Source: an uncultured Alteromonadaceae bacterium
GTDB lineage: Bacteria > Pseudomonadota > Gammaproteobacteria > Enterobacterales > Alteromonadaceae
DNA: 64,000 nucleotides
Direction of reading: 5' to 3'
Assembly: GCA_947503265.1 (NCBI GenBank)
Contig: CANNDC010000008.1
Coordinates: 62,001 to 126,000, forward strand
Made by a program: the position numbers and the translations under genes. Positions within the stretch are counted from its first letter, which is position 1, and every line of letters starts with the position of its first letter. Below, in pieces: positions 1 through 10,524 of the stretch. Below the pieces are notes generated by a model, which was not told where the DNA came from, did not search any database, and saw only the letters and a program-made list of their open reading frames with translations.

Positions 1-139
1 TCCCGTAACTGCCCCTACCAACACTTTTCATTTGCTCGATAAATTTAATCAAGGCACTCAAGCCAACTAAGACAGTCAAACTTAGAGCCGTTGTGCTTAA
101 CAGCGTTCGCGCAATGTATAAATCGATAATCTTAAACAC
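1..139 (-). CDS. lptG: LPS export permease LptG (N-terminal fragment, cut by window edge)
   Basis: Only the first 46 codons are present. LptG is the inner-membrane permease partner of LptF in the LptB2FGC ABC transporter, which extracts lipopolysaccharide from the inner membrane and drives it toward the outer membrane. The visible N-terminus (FKIIDLYIARTLL, then a hydrophobic helix ending IKFIEQMKSVG) is typical of LptG. The start is GTG at 139-137; the lptF stop TAG overlaps it by one base, so the two genes are probably translationally coupled. Order lptF-lptG, divergent from pepA, is the standard gammaproteobacterial arrangement. Confidence 0.9.
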   Translation of the reverse strand, partial: MFKIIDLYIARTLLSTTALSLTVLVGLSALIKFIEQMKSVGRGSYG

Positions 140-1239
140 TAGGTACTTCTCCCCAGTGCAGATCGAATCCTAACGCCCACAGCACGGCCTTTCACAACCA
201 GCGTGACACCTATTAAGAAAATCAAAACATGCACCCACCACAATCCTAGTTGTGGAGGGATTTTTCCGTCCTCCAGCACTTTTCTGCCTGCCATGAGAAG
301 CAGGAAATACCCCAAATACAATAAAAGTGCAGGAAACATTTTGCCAAATCGACCTTGGCGAGGATTAACGGAGCTCAATGGAACAGCTATGAGAACCAAG
401 AAGGGTAATGACAGCGGGATGGCAATTCGCCATTGCAATTCAGCTATCGCCTCTAGAGAATTGTCATCGAGTAATTGCATCGTTGGGTACGCGGTCAATT
501 TTCGGCGTTTCTGCTCAGTTTGTTGCTCAGCTATTTGGATCTGATATTCGTCAAATTCGATAACTTGATAATCGATTCTTCCGCGCTCACCTTCGTATTG
601 CAAACCTTCTTCTAAAATCAATTGTTGAGAGCCATCTGCTGCTTGTGAAACCTTGCCACGATTGGCATACACAATATGTAATTTTTGTTCCTCTTTTTTA
701 TCTTGTTGCGCCAAGAAGACTTTATTTAGTTGCGAGTTATCTGAGTCGATTTCATGGACAAACATGACAGCTTTTTTGTTGCCTGTCTCTTGGAACCTAC
801 CTGCAATAAGCGCCGCAAGGCCAGTTTCCGAACCTGCCTTTTCCTGCAATTTGTATTCACTTTCCATTGACAGCGGCGCCAACCAAAGGGTCAGCAAGGC
901 AGTAATCACCGCCATAAACAATGACAGCGTCAGCATAATTCGGGTGATGTACCATTCGCTTATTCCACAGGCACGCATGACAGACATTTCGCTGTCTACG
1001 TAAAGTCGTCCGTGGGCTAACATGATGCCCAAAAACAAACTCAAAGGTAGAATAAGAGAAGCAAGGTAAGGAGTGCTAAGGGCAAGGAAACCGATGACTA
1101 AGCTGGCAGGTATTTCACCATCGGATGCATCTGCCAATACTCGGACAAAATTACGTGTCAGGAAAATCGCCATAATGACCAGAAAAACCGCCAGTTGCGA
1201 TTTGACTGTTTCTTTAATTAGGTAGCGAAAAATTAGCAC
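139..1239 (-). CDS. lptF: LPS export ABC transporter permease LptF
   Basis: LptF (366 aa, normal length) is one of the two transmembrane subunits of the LptB2FGC lipopolysaccharide exporter. Three hydrophobic helices are visible in the first 120 residues (about 11-30, 48-72, 98-118). A periplasmic beta-jellyroll-type region follows (about 125-265), then three C-terminal helices (about 272-292, 303-320, 333-352). The N-terminus MLIFRYLIKETVKSQLAVFL matches the family start. It is the promoter-proximal gene of lptFG and is divergent from pepA across a 263-bp AT-rich gap that must hold both promoters. The assignment rests on motif, length and context and is firm. Confidence 0.95.
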   Translation of the reverse strand: MLIFRYLIKETVKSQLAVFLVIMAIFLTRNFVRVLADASDGEIPASLVIGFLALSTPYLASLILPLSLFLGIMLAHGRLYVDSEMSVMRACGISEWYITRIMLTLSLFMAVITALLTLWLAPLSMESEYKLQEKAGSETGLAALIAGRFQETGNKKAVMFVHEIDSDNSQLNKVFLAQQDKKEEQKLHIVYANRGKVSQAADGSQQLILEEGLQYEGERGRIDYQVIEFDEYQIQIAEQQTEQKRRKLTAYPTMQLLDDNSLEAIAELQWRIAIPLSLPFLVLIAVPLSSVNPRQGRFGKMFPALLLYLGYFLLLMAGRKVLEDGKIPPQLGLWWVHVLIFLIGVTLVVKGRAVGVRIRSALGRST

Positions 1240-1502
1240 TTTTGTTCCAAAGGAAAAGTCGCTTTTTTAGTGGCATGATAAGAAATATTAAGTAAACTTA
1301 GTGTTTTCACAAGTTTAATTTATGAAACAGCCGAAATAAAGGCTTTCTTGACTTGTATTTGCTTGATTTTGATGTTGATTTACCAAAGATTGATAAAGGC
1401 ATCCAAAAATCATCGATTTAGCCAACAATAAAAATAAAAGTTCATCAATGCATTGGCAGTCAAAATGCCACATTAAATGACAAATTTCGACGAGGAAATC
1501 CC

Positions 1503-3008
1503 ATGGAATTTAGCGTAAAAAGCGGTAGCCCAGAAAAACAACGTAGTGCTTGTATCGTTGTGGGTGTATTCGAGCCTAGAAGATTAACATCTGTTGCGGA
1601 ACAACTCGACGAAATCAGTGAAGGCTACATTAGTAACTTGCTCAGAAGAGGGGATTTAGAAGGAAAGCCAGGGCAGATGCTTTTACTTCATCATATTCCA
1701 AACATTTTGAGCGAGCGCGTATTGCTCGTTGGTTGTGGTAAAGAGCGTGAACTCGATGAAAGACAATACAAACAGATCATATCCAAAACCATAAAAACCT
1801 TAAACGAAACCGGCTCAATGGAAGCAGTGAGCTTTTTAACAGAGTTACATGTTAAAGGCCGCGATATCTACTGGAAAGTCCGTCAAGCTGTTGAAACAAC
1901 GCAAGACACACTTTATACCTTTATGCAGTTAAAAACCAAGAAAGGCGAGCCAAGACGTCCACTTCGAAAAATTGTTTTTAACGTACCCACTAGACGTGAA
2001 CTCCCCGTTGGTGAACGCGCAGTTGATCATGGTTTGGCAATAGCAAATGGCATGAAAACCACCAAAGATGTGGCGAATATGCCGCCCAACATCTGCAACG
2101 CCAAATACCTCTTAGAACAAGCGCAATTGTTAGAAAAACAATTTGATAGCCTAGAAGTTGAAGCTATCGGTGAAAAGAAAATGGCCGAATTGGGCATGAA
2201 TTCTTATCTCGCTGTCGGGCGAGGTTCTGCTAACGAATCCATCATGACCATAATGCATCACAAGGGCGGCCCAGATGACCAAGCACCTATTGTCTTGGTC
2301 GGCAAAGGATTAACCTTCGATTCGGGTGGCATTTCAATCAAACCCAGTGAAGCAATGGATGAGATGAAATACGATATGGGTGGCGCAGCCGGAGTCATCG
2401 GCACCATGCATTCAATAGCCTGTATGAATTTACCCATCAATATCATAGGTGTTTTAGCCGGTTGCGAAAATATGCCTGATGCGGATGCATATCGTCCGGG
2501 AGATGTCCTTACCACCATGTCTGGTCAGACAGTAGAAGTGCTAAACACAGATGCGGAAGGCAGATTAGTATTGTGTGATGCTTTGACCTATGTAGAGCGC
2601 TTTGAACCTGAACTGGTCATTGACGTCGCTACTCTGACGGGTGCATGTATCATAGCGCTTGGCGCCCATGCGTCTGGTGTAATGAGCAATCACAATCCCC
2701 TCGCCCACGAGTTGTTAAATGCATCTGAACAAAGCGGTGATAAAGCCTGGCGTTTGCCACTTTGGGATGAATACCAAGAGCAATTGGAAAGCCCATTTGC
2801 AGATATGACAAACCTAGGTGGACGTGCCGCGGGTACAATCACGGCTGCTTGTTTCCTATCTCGCTTCACCAAAAAATATAATTGGGCTCACATGGATATA
2901 GCGGGAACCGCATGGAAAAGTGGTAAAAACAAAGGTGCTACAGGACGGCCTGTGCCCATGCTATCTCAGTTCTTAATGAACAGAGCTGGATTGGAAGCAG
3001 AAGACTAG
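1503..3008 (+). CDS. pepA: Leucyl aminopeptidase (aminopeptidase A)
   Basis: Cytosolic M17 leucine aminopeptidase, 501 aa, hexameric and two-metal. It removes N-terminal residues from peptides; in E. coli PepA also serves as a DNA-binding accessory factor. The metal and active-site segment [15 protein letters not shown] and the family signature [16 protein letters not shown] (near residue 350) are intact. The N-terminus [15 protein letters not shown] is standard. A GAGGAAA Shine-Dalgarno sequence lies just upstream of ATG 1503. The holC ATG follows the stop codon directly with no gap, giving a pepA-holC-valS operon as in E. coli. Confidence 0.96.
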   Translation: MEFSVKSGSPEKQRSACIVVGVFEPRRLTSVAEQLDEISEGYISNLLRRGDLEGKPGQMLLLHHIPNILSERVLLVGCGKERELDERQYKQIISKTIKTLNETGSMEAVSFLTELHVKGRDIYWKVRQAVETTQDTLYTFMQLKTKKGEPRRPLRKIVFNVPTRRELPVGERAVDHGLAIANGMKTTKDVANMPPNICNAKYLLEQAQLLEKQFDSLEVEAIGEKKMAELGMNSYLAVGRGSANESIMTIMHHKGGPDDQAPIVLVGKGLTFDSGGISIKPSEAMDEMKYDMGGAAGVIGTMHSIACMNLPINIIGVLAGCENMPDADAYRPGDVLTTMSGQTVEVLNTDAEGRLVLCDALTYVERFEPELVIDVATLTGACIIALGAHASGVMSNHNPLAHELLNASEQSGDKAWRLPLWDEYQEQLESPFADMTNLGGRAAGTITAACFLSRFTKKYNWAHMDIAGTAWKSGKNKGATGRPVPMLSQFLMNRAGLEAED

Positions 3009-3503
3009 ATGACGCAAGTTACCTTTTATACCCTTGAAGAGGCACCTGATGAAAAGACCAGTGATAATAGCATGGCTTCTTCAGATAGAGCCTTGCTAGC
3101 CTGTATGCTTGCGGCGAAATACTATCGAGCTAAAAACAGATGCGTGGTGATTTGCGCAACCCAAAAAGAAGCAGAAGAGTTTGATGAGCTTTTGTGGCAA
3201 CGCCCAATGGATGCGTTTGTGCCTCACAATTTATCTGGAGAAGGGCCAGCCAATGGTGCTCCAGTGGAGATCAGTTGGAAAGCGCTTGAAGATACTGTTA
3301 AGCCTTTTTCGAGACCGATTCTAATTAACCTGTCTGAATCACTTCCCAAAGATGGCCAGAAATTCAGACAAATAGTCGATTTTGTGCCCGCATCAGAACA
3401 TGCTAAACAAGGCGCGCGGGACAGATATAAACAATACCGAGCTTCGGGTTTTCAAATGAATACCGAAGCTGCAAGCAGCATTAACGAGATACAAAATGGA
3501 TAA
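3009..3503 (+). CDS. holC: DNA polymerase III subunit chi
   Basis: Chi binds psi (HolD) in the clamp loader and contacts SSB, linking the replisome to the lagging strand. The protein is 164 aa, slightly longer than E. coli chi (147). It shows the expected start ([12 protein letters not shown]), the central segment [21 protein letters not shown] and the C-terminal [10 protein letters not shown]. Extra residues at the C-terminus ([14 protein letters not shown]) are encoded where the gene runs 8 bp into valS. It sits between pepA and valS as in most gammaproteobacteria. Confidence 0.93.
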   Translation: MTQVTFYTLEEAPDEKTSDNSMASSDRALLACMLAAKYYRAKNRCVVICATQKEAEEFDELLWQRPMDAFVPHNLSGEGPANGAPVEISWKALEDTVKPFSRPILINLSESLPKDGQKFRQIVDFVPASEHAKQGARDRYKQYRASGFQMNTEAASSINEIQNG

Positions 3504-6261
3504 GACTTTTAGTCCACAAAACATTGAACAAGCCCGATATAAACACTGGGAAGACAAAGGTTACTTTAAAGCCAGTGGTGAAGGTGAGCCTTACTGCATT
3601 TTACTTCCCCCGCCAAATGTAACAGGCAATTTGCATATGGGTCATGCATTCCAGCATACGATTATGGATGCGTTGACGCGTTATAAGCGAATGAAAGGCA
3701 ACAACACCTTGTGGCAATGTGGAACAGATCACGCCGGTATTGCGACGCAAATGGTAGTTGAGAGACAACTTAACGCACAAGGGATAACCCGTCACGATTT
3801 AGGCAGAGAAGCCTTTGTCGACAAAGTGTGGCAGTGGAAAGAACAATCTGGCGGTAATATCACCCAGCAAATGAGACGCTTGGGAACCTCGCCCGATTGG
3901 GATCGTGAAGCGTTCACCATGAACCCAGATTTGTCAGAAGCGGTTCAAGAAGTTTTTGTTTCCTTGCACCAAGAAGGCTTGATTTATCGTGGTAAGCGAT
4001 TAGTCAATTGGGACCCTGTACTGCACACTGCGGTCTCTGATCTTGAAGTATTAAATGAAGAAGAAAATGGCTTCATGTGGCACATGCGTTACCCCCTTGC
4101 AGACGGCAGTGGCGAATTAGTAGTTGCAACCACCCGCCCTGAAACTATGTTAGGCGATACTGCTGTTGCCGTGCATCCGGATGATGAACGTTACCAACAA
4201 TATATTGGCAAACAAATTAAGCTCCCTCTAACCGATAGACTCATCAATATCATTAGTGATGATTATGTGGATCCCGAGTTCGGTTCTGGCTGTGTAAAAA
4301 TCACACCTGCCCACGATTTTAACGACTATGACATGGGCAAGCGTCATGGCTTAGAGATGATCAACATCTTCACTTCTGATGCAAAAATTAATGAAAACGC
4401 ACCTGAAAATTTCCAGGGTTTGGATCGGTTTGAAGCCAGAAAACATGTTGTTGAAGCACTAGATAATGCGGGTTTATTAGTTAAAGTTGAAGACCATAAA
4501 CTCAAAGTGCCCAGAGGTGATCGCAGCGGAGCTGTAATCGAACCCTACTTAACTAATCAATGGTATGTTGCCGTTGAATCCCTCGCTAAACCTGCCATAG
4601 AGGCAGTCGAAAGTGGCGAAATAAAATTTGTACCGGAAAATTGGAATAAAACTTATTACCAATGGATGTATAACATTCAAGATTGGTGTATTTCGCGCCA
4701 ATTATGGTGGGGACATCGAATTCCCGCTTGGTATGATGACAATGAAAATGTGTATGTTGGTCGCAGCGAAGCTGAGGTGCGTGAAAAGCATGGGTTATCT
4801 GAAGAAGTAAATTTACGTCAAGATGAAGATGTATTAGATACTTGGTTTTCGTCTGCTCTGTGGCCATTTGCCACTATGGGATGGCCAAAAGAAACACCAG
4901 AACTTGAAACCTTCGTTCCCAGCTCAGTGCTAGTTACTGGTTTCGATATCATTTTCTTTTGGGTTGCCAGAATGATCATGATGACTAAAAAATTCACCGG
5001 CAAGATTCCTTTTAAAGAAATATACATTACCGGTCTAATACGTGACGAACAGGGCAATAAAATGTCTAAGTCGAAAGGAAACGTGCTTGACCCAATAGAC
5101 CTGATTGATGGTATTACCGTGGATGCGTTAGTTGAAAAACGAACGTTCGGTATGATGAACCCGAGAGACGCAGAAAAAATTGCCAAACGTACTAAAAAGC
5201 AATTTCCAGATGGCATAGAGTCTTATGGTACAGATGCGTTGCGTTTTACGTTTGTTGCTATGGCGTCCACCAGCCGTGATATTAACTTTGATATGGGCCG
5301 GGTTGAAGGTTACAGAAACTTTTGTAATAAATTATGGAATGCAAGTCGATTTGTTCTGATGAATACAGAAGAGCAAGATACCGGTGTCAATGGCGAAGCG
5401 CTGGAACTGAGCTTGGCGGATAAATGGATTTGGGCTCGTTTTCAACAGACACTTAGCGAATACGAAAGCGCCATTAAAGATTACCGATTTGATATTGCCG
5501 CTCAAGCGGTTTACGAGTTTACATGGAACCAATTCTGCGACTGGTATTTAGAGCTGTCTAAACCTGTTTTGAATTCTGATAACAGTTCAGATATTCAAAA
5601 ACGCGGTACACGCCATACACTCATCAATGTTCTCGAAAATCTATTACGATTGATGCACCCTTTTATGCCGTACATTACCGAAGAGATTTGGCAGCGAGTT
5701 GCTCCGCTTTGCGGCACACATGATGATTCGATCATGACGCAAGCCTTCCCGCAAGTAGATAGTTCCAAACAAGATCAGGGTGTGCTGCAAGATATTGAGT
5801 GGGTTAAAAGTTTCATAGTTGGCATTCGGAATATCCGCGGAGAAATGGATATATCGCCAAACAAACCTCTCAACGTTTTGTTAAAAAATGTCAGTCAGAG
5901 CGACGAAGTTCGCATGCAATTAAGTCAACAATTTCTAACTCAAATGGCCAAATTAGAAAGTGTAAAGCATCTTGCTGATGATGAAGAGGCACCAGCATGT
6001 GCCACTGCTTTAGTGGGAGAAATGGAAATAATGATACCCATGGCTGGTTTGATCGATAAAAATGCAGAACTTAGTCGTATTGCTAAGGCACTGGAGAAAA
6101 TTGAAAAAGATCATGGGCGTACACAAGGGAAATTAGCAAACGAAAAATTCGTTAATAATGCACCTGCGGCCGTTATAGAAAAGGAGAAACTTAAACTTGA
6201 AGAGTTTACTATGCAAATTAGTAAATTAAAGGAACAACGTCAAACGATTCAGGCTCTGTAA
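3496..6261 (+). CDS. valS: Valyl-tRNA synthetase
   Basis: Class I aminoacyl-tRNA synthetase charging tRNA-Val, with an inserted editing domain against Thr. It is 921 aa, close to the usual 950. The HIGH-type motif is HMGH (about residue 47, in [14 protein letters not shown]) and the KMSKS motif is near residue 523 ([14 protein letters not shown]). The C-terminal 70 residues form the charged coiled coil typical of ValRS. The start codon lies inside the end of holC (8-bp overlap), which suggests coupling. The next gene begins 3 bp after the stop and is probably read through from this operon. Confidence 0.97.
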   Translation: MDKTFSPQNIEQARYKHWEDKGYFKASGEGEPYCILLPPPNVTGNLHMGHAFQHTIMDALTRYKRMKGNNTLWQCGTDHAGIATQMVVERQLNAQGITRHDLGREAFVDKVWQWKEQSGGNITQQMRRLGTSPDWDREAFTMNPDLSEAVQEVFVSLHQEGLIYRGKRLVNWDPVLHTAVSDLEVLNEEENGFMWHMRYPLADGSGELVVATTRPETMLGDTAVAVHPDDERYQQYIGKQIKLPLTDRLINIISDDYVDPEFGSGCVKITPAHDFNDYDMGKRHGLEMINIFTSDAKINENAPENFQGLDRFEARKHVVEALDNAGLLVKVEDHKLKVPRGDRSGAVIEPYLTNQWYVAVESLAKPAIEAVESGEIKFVPENWNKTYYQWMYNIQDWCISRQLWWGHRIPAWYDDNENVYVGRSEAEVREKHGLSEEVNLRQDEDVLDTWFSSALWPFATMGWPKETPELETFVPSSVLVTGFDIIFFWVARMIMMTKKFTGKIPFKEIYITGLIRDEQGNKMSKSKGNVLDPIDLIDGITVDALVEKRTFGMMNPRDAEKIAKRTKKQFPDGIESYGTDALRFTFVAMASTSRDINFDMGRVEGYRNFCNKLWNASRFVLMNTEEQDTGVNGEALELSLADKWIWARFQQTLSEYESAIKDYRFDIAAQAVYEFTWNQFCDWYLELSKPVLNSDNSSDIQKRGTRHTLINVLENLLRLMHPFMPYITEEIWQRVAPLCGTHDDSIMTQAFPQVDSSKQDQGVLQDIEWVKSFIVGIRNIRGEMDISPNKPLNVLLKNVSQSDEVRMQLSQQFLTQMAKLESVKHLADDEEAPACATALVGEMEIMIPMAGLIDKNAELSRIAKALEKIEKDHGRTQGKLANEKFVNNAPAAVIEKEKLKLEEFTMQISKLKEQRQTIQAL

Positions 6262-6264
6262 TTT

Positions 6265-7782
6265 ATGAAGTGTTTTTTGCTTTGCTTCGCAATGATGGGG
6301 TTTGCTGTACAGCACCAATTTGTGATTGCGAAAGAATCAGACAATTTACAAGCGTCAATTCTATTTTCTGCTGAAATGCAGTTATTAGGGCGTAAGTCTG
6401 ATGGTGGCTATGCCAGACTGGCATCCGTACTTTCTGAATTGAAGCAAAACGATAGGCCAATTTTTTTCTTGTTTGGCGGAAATAGTCTCGGGCCAAGCCC
6501 CATGTCTACTTTTGACAGCGGGTCTCACATTGTCGATATCCTGAATAGCTTAGGTCCTGATGCTATGGGCGTGACAAAACGCGAATACAGCTACTTTGAA
6601 GAGCAATTGTCACTGCGTGCCTATGAAGCGGCTTTTCCGATGGTTGCAACTAATATCATTGACCCAATAAACATGAGCATTCAAGACGGACTCGTCTCTT
6701 CTGTCGTCATATCTAAAGGGGATATCAAACTTGGTGTATTGGCCATTGTCGACCCAGATGCAGCACAACAATACCTTTTGCAAAGAGTAGAAATACTGGA
6801 TATTAAAAATAGCATTATCAAAGAAGCGAAAAAGCTAAGAGAGAGAGGTGCTAATGTTATTACGGTTATGCATGCGAAGCAGTTTACTGCTATCGATGAC
6901 TTGCTGAAAGAGGGAATTATCGATTTCAGTTTGTTGAAAGATAGATATCTGGATTTATCCGACAACACAGGGTTAGGAGAATTCCACACCTACAAAGACC
7001 CTAGAGTTATTCTAACTCAGCCCGCAGAGGTTGCCATCGTTGATATTTTTATTAACAGTGACGGCTTAATTGATATTCAATGGAGTAAGAAATCCCTATT
7101 GAATCAGCTGGAGGATTCTGAAGTTGCCAAGCAACGCAATGACTATTTACGACGTCTAGATCGCCTGATGGACTTACCGCTCGCTAAAGTCACTGAATCA
7201 TTCGATACCAACAGAAAAATTGTCAGAACCAGGGAAAATCGCTTTGGAAATTTCGTCGCTGATACTTTACTGTCTTTCACAGATGCGGATGCGGCTCTCA
7301 TTAACAGCGGTATCATTCGCGGCAATACTGAGTACCAACTCGGACACACATTTTCGCGAAAAGACTTAGCCAATGAATTGCCATTTAGAACCGGCGTGGT
7401 GGTTTTAGACATTAGTGGTCGAGATCTTATCAATACCATTGAGTCCAGTTTAAGTGAATATGAATTGCAAAAAGGCAAATTTCCACATGTGGCTAATATG
7501 CAAATTCAATTTAATAGCAGCAATAGCCTAGGCAGTCGCTTGTTAAGCTTAAAAATTGCGGGCAAAGAGGTGGTTGAAGGCAAGTTATACAAATTGGCTA
7601 CGACGGATTACCTCTTTAGTGGAGGAGATGGATATATTTCACTTAAGAATGGCAAATTAAGTAAAACAAGTGCCGCCACACCTGCCCTGCTATCCGATCT
7701 GGTTATGCAAAAAATCATTACAGAAAACCGAGTAGGGTCTCCCCTAAGTGCCAGAGTGGTGAATGTAAATGACCGAGGATAA
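6265..7782 (+). CDS. Secreted 5'-nucleotidase/UshA-family protein, predicted catalytically inactive
   Basis: The product is 505 aa with a signal peptide (about 1-22, MKCFLLCFAMMGFAVQHQFVIA). The fold order matches UshA: an N-terminal metallophosphoesterase domain and a C-terminal nucleotide-binding domain. The C-terminal domain looks functional: RENRFGNFVAD (near 322), ALINSGIIRGN, NELPFRTGVVVLDISGRDL and the SGGDGY loop (near 452-457). The N-terminal domain has lost most dimetal ligands. UshA's NDHHG aligns to AEMQL, GGDIN to GGNSL and GNHEFD to TKREYS. Of the classical ligands I find only the His of VMHAKQ (about 204). Known: family members hydrolyse periplasmic nucleotides. Inferred: this one binds but does not cleave. 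It overlaps the downstream diguanylate cyclase by 14 bp, so it may supply that sensor with ligand information. Confidence 0.8.
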   Translation: MKCFLLCFAMMGFAVQHQFVIAKESDNLQASILFSAEMQLLGRKSDGGYARLASVLSELKQNDRPIFFLFGGNSLGPSPMSTFDSGSHIVDILNSLGPDAMGVTKREYSYFEEQLSLRAYEAAFPMVATNIIDPINMSIQDGLVSSVVISKGDIKLGVLAIVDPDAAQQYLLQRVEILDIKNSIIKEAKKLRERGANVITVMHAKQFTAIDDLLKEGIIDFSLLKDRYLDLSDNTGLGEFHTYKDPRVILTQPAEVAIVDIFINSDGLIDIQWSKKSLLNQLEDSEVAKQRNDYLRRLDRLMDLPLAKVTESFDTNRKIVRTRENRFGNFVADTLLSFTDADAALINSGIIRGNTEYQLGHTFSRKDLANELPFRTGVVVLDISGRDLINTIESSLSEYELQKGKFPHVANMQIQFNSSNSLGSRLLSLKIAGKEVVEGKLYKLATTDYLFSGGDGYISLKNGKLSKTSAATPALLSDLVMQKIITENRVGSPLSARVVNVNDRG

Positions 7783-9430
7783 CGCAACAAAGCAAGTTAA
7801 CAGGTTGTCGCTGAATTGGGTCTTTACTGTCTCATTGTTGTGTATCTTTCTTGTTTTCTTGTTTGTCAGTGGTCTGGCATATTATCGCTTAGTCAGCGTT
7901 AATCAGATCTTAGAAAACATCGCTCAAAATGAAACGCCTAAAATTCTGTTGTTCGATAAAATTTCAACTGAAGCGACGTCTCTGGTTTTCTATACCGAGC
8001 AATTAGCGCAAGCAAAAAATCCGCCTTCGCTTCGAATAGCACAATCAGCAGCAACTTCCCAATTAAATTCGGTTGGGGCCCTCATTGGTCGAGGAGACTT
8101 TCCTGAAACGGTTCTTGTAGAATTTAGCGCGATAAATGCGGAAATAATGGAGTTAATTCAGCTAGTCAAAGACAAAATTAATATTGAATCGGAAGTGCAA
8201 CAAACAGAGCAGTCTATGTACGCTTCTTTTAGTGATTTTTTGTCGGAAAGCATTACCTCAGATTCGTCCAATGTTGACCTTAAAAAAACAGAATGGGGTG
8301 TTAGTTTTTCTAACCTAATCGCCCTGTCTTCGCAAGTTATGAATACCAATCGAATTCATGAAATTAATCGTACAAAAGAATTAATAGCCAACAAATTCGA
8401 AATATTAAATAGTGAATTAGCGAAAAAACTGCCTGCCGATAAAAAGCCGTTGGCAAATGCACTTAGCCGGCTGTTTAAACTCTACGTATTGTCAGGTAAA
8501 GGATTGATTGCACAACGAATAATGCAACTCAGAGTTGATGGCAGAACGCGAGGAAGAGGAGAGTTTACTAAGAAGTTGGTATCAGACTTTTCGCGGTCAG
8601 TTGGATTCCAGACGCAGCAGTTAAATGGACAAATCATTAGGGAAACAGAACGCACGAATGAGTTTGTTTCACAGCAAATTCATGTTGTTGGTCTAAGTAC
8701 CTTGTTAGCACTATTGCTGTTGGCGGTCATCGGACTAATTTTACGAATACGTGTAATTGAGAGACTGACACTTCTCAATCAACTTGTGCTCGGTCATTTA
8801 GATGTTGATAAGAATGAAATCAAGCTTCAAGGCAACGACGAAATTACTGACATAGCGCACACTTTCAAGCGATTTACACGAACGATTGAACAACAAAAAC
8901 AAGCGCTTTCAGTTTTGGCAATGTCTGATGGATTGACTGGAATCGCGAACAGAAGAGCGTTTGATGAAGAACTGGATAGGCAAATAACCGTCGCTAAACG
9001 ACTGCATCATCCACTTTCAGTTTTGCTAATAGATATAGACTTTTTCAAACTGTATAACGATAAATATGGTCACATCCAAGGTGATGAGGCACTTAAAAGC
9101 GTCGCAAAAGTGCTTAAAGAATCCCTAAACCGAAATATTGATTTCGTGGCACGCTACGGCGGAGAAGAATTTGTTTGTATATTACCGAATACCGATATTA
9201 ATGGCGCAATACAAGTTGCGAAGAGATTTGGAACCGCCATTGCCAATTTACAGATAGAACACAAATACAGCGATGCGGCTCCTTATATTACCGTTAGCTC
9301 AGGTTCCGCAACCTTGCAAGCTAGCGAACTTAATCTGCATTCTCATGCAGATGTCCTAGTTAAAGCAGATAAAGCCCTTTATCAAGCGAAAGAAGCCGGC
9401 AGAAATCAAGCACGCGCATATTCTGAATAG
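7769..9430 (+). CDS. Membrane-anchored diguanylate cyclase (GGDEF) with large periplasmic sensor region
   Basis: The product is 553 aa. TM helix 1 is at about 17-37, followed by a mainly alpha-helical periplasmic region to about 303. TM2 is at about 305-325, then a HAMP-like linker and a GGDEF domain from about 385. The active-site loop is GGEEF (about 464-468, preceded by RY), and the upstream RNID gives the RxxD product-inhibition site. It should therefore make c-di-GMP and be feedback-limited. The helical periplasmic part resembles TorS-type sensor domains in general pattern (inference, not searched). Its ATG at 7769 lies inside the upstream pseudo-nucleotidase gene, so the two are probably translated together. 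No EAL domain is present. Confidence 0.92.
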   Translation: MTEDNATKQVNRLSLNWVFTVSLLCIFLVFLFVSGLAYYRLVSVNQILENIAQNETPKILLFDKISTEATSLVFYTEQLAQAKNPPSLRIAQSAATSQLNSVGALIGRGDFPETVLVEFSAINAEIMELIQLVKDKINIESEVQQTEQSMYASFSDFLSESITSDSSNVDLKKTEWGVSFSNLIALSSQVMNTNRIHEINRTKELIANKFEILNSELAKKLPADKKPLANALSRLFKLYVLSGKGLIAQRIMQLRVDGRTRGRGEFTKKLVSDFSRSVGFQTQQLNGQIIRETERTNEFVSQQIHVVGLSTLLALLLLAVIGLILRIRVIERLTLLNQLVLGHLDVDKNEIKLQGNDEITDIAHTFKRFTRTIEQQKQALSVLAMSDGLTGIANRRAFDEELDRQITVAKRLHHPLSVLLIDIDFFKLYNDKYGHIQGDEALKSVAKVLKESLNRNIDFVARYGGEEFVCILPNTDINGAIQVAKRFGTAIANLQIEHKYSDAAPYITVSSGSATLQASELNLHSHADVLVKADKALYQAKEAGRNQARAYSE

Positions 9431-9568
9431 CTAGTTTATTAACAGCTCATCCATTAAAAAGAATTTACTGTCATATCCATAAATCAGCCTGTGTGGGCAG
9501 ATTACTCTTACTGAATTTCCATCCGATAAAAATATTTATCTTGTAAAACCTGAACTTTTAAACTATTT

Positions 9569-9587
9569 TGATATCATAATGATATCA
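9569..9587. promoter_or_regulatory. Tandem 8-bp palindromes TGATATCA, candidate RHH operator
   Basis: Two perfect copies of the self-complementary octamer TGATATCA lie at 9569-9576 and 9580-9587. They are separated by TAA, so their centres are 11 bp (one helical turn) apart. They sit about 35 bp upstream of the SPFH gene start, where a repressor would block transcription. Tandem 8-bp palindromic boxes are how MetJ/Arc-class ribbon-helix-helix proteins bind, and the second gene of this operon encodes such a protein. Autoregulation is inferred. Confidence 0.5.
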
Positions 9588-9621
9588 CTTTGAGTTTGCA
9601 TGAATGGAAAAGGGTGAAATG

Positions 9622-10494
9622 ATGATAAATGAAAAACAAGGTTTCTCGATCAGTGGTTATGTGATGGCACTGGTATTGTTGGGTGCGGTTATATTAGAAC
9701 TCTGGTTGATAAGTAGCCTCCACCAGCCAGAGAGTACGGGTGAGATTCTTCCAATCGGTTTAGGCGTGTTAATTGTATTTTGTTTTGCTGGCTTCTTCAT
9801 GGTTCAACCGAATCAAGGCAAAGTTTTAACTTTATTTGGAAGTTATGTCGGCACGGTAAGAAAAAATGGATTGAGATGGACTGTTCCATTTTTTATTCGC
9901 AAGGCTATCTCGCTTAGAGTGCGTAATTTTGAAAGCGCTAAAATTAAGGTCAATGACAACTTAGGCAACCCCATCGAAATAGCAACAGTGGTAGTCTGGT
10001 CGGTTACTGATACCGCAGAAGCCATGTTTGAAGTAGATGACTATGAAAGCTATGTCACTATTCAAAGTGAGTCTGCGCTGCGTAATCTGGCTAGTTCGTA
10101 TGCTTATGATCCTCGAGACGAAGAGGACAGCAGTAACATATCATTGCGTAGCCACCCTGCAGAGGTTTCTCAAAACCTGAGAGCTGAAATTCAGGAGCGA
10201 CTAGGAAAAGCTGGCGTTACGGTTCATGAATCACGAATCAGTCACCTTGCCTATGCCCAAGAAATTGCTAGTGCTATGTTACAGCGTCAACAAGCTACCG
10301 CGATCATTGCCGCTAGGAATAAAATTGTAGAGGGTGCCGTGGGTATGGTAGAAATGGCGCTGGAAAGATTGAAAGAAAAAAATGTAATTGAGCTTGATGA
10401 AGAACGCAAAGCGACCATGGTCAGCAACCTGTTAGTTGTGCTCTGTGCAGATAAAAGTACTCAGCCAGTCATTAATGCTGGCAGCATCTACTAA
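9622..10494 (+). CDS. SPFH/band 7 (prohibitin-like) membrane protein
   Basis: SPFH-family protein with two N-terminal hydrophobic helices (VMALVLLGAVILELWLIS and GLGVLIVFCFAGFFMV). They are followed by the SPFH core (VQPNQGKVLTLFGSYVGTVR...GLRWTVPFF...IEIATVVVWSVTD) and a helical C-terminal region. Such proteins form oligomeric scaffolds at membrane microdomains; the specific client here is unknown. An in-frame ATG exists at 9604, but AAGGGTG at 9609-9615 fits ATG 9622 (or 9619) best, giving about 290 aa. The next gene, 30 bp downstream, encodes a small Arc-like ribbon-helix-helix protein; this pairing recurs in gammaproteobacteria as far as I recall. Confidence 0.88.
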   Translation: MINEKQGFSISGYVMALVLLGAVILELWLISSLHQPESTGEILPIGLGVLIVFCFAGFFMVQPNQGKVLTLFGSYVGTVRKNGLRWTVPFFIRKAISLRVRNFESAKIKVNDNLGNPIEIATVVVWSVTDTAEAMFEVDDYESYVTIQSESALRNLASSYAYDPRDEEDSSNISLRSHPAEVSQNLRAEIQERLGKAGVTVHESRISHLAYAQEIASAMLQRQQATAIIAARNKIVEGAVGMVEMALERLKEKNVIELDEERKATMVSNLLVVLCADKSTQPVINAGSIY

Positions 10495-10524
10495 TTTATA
10501 GTGGCAGAATGAACGGAGACGATT

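Noticed and set aside
4818..5216. 132-codon minus-strand ORF inside valS
   Set aside because: Shadow of valS. The valS frame has all synthetase motifs here and the antisense frame shows none.
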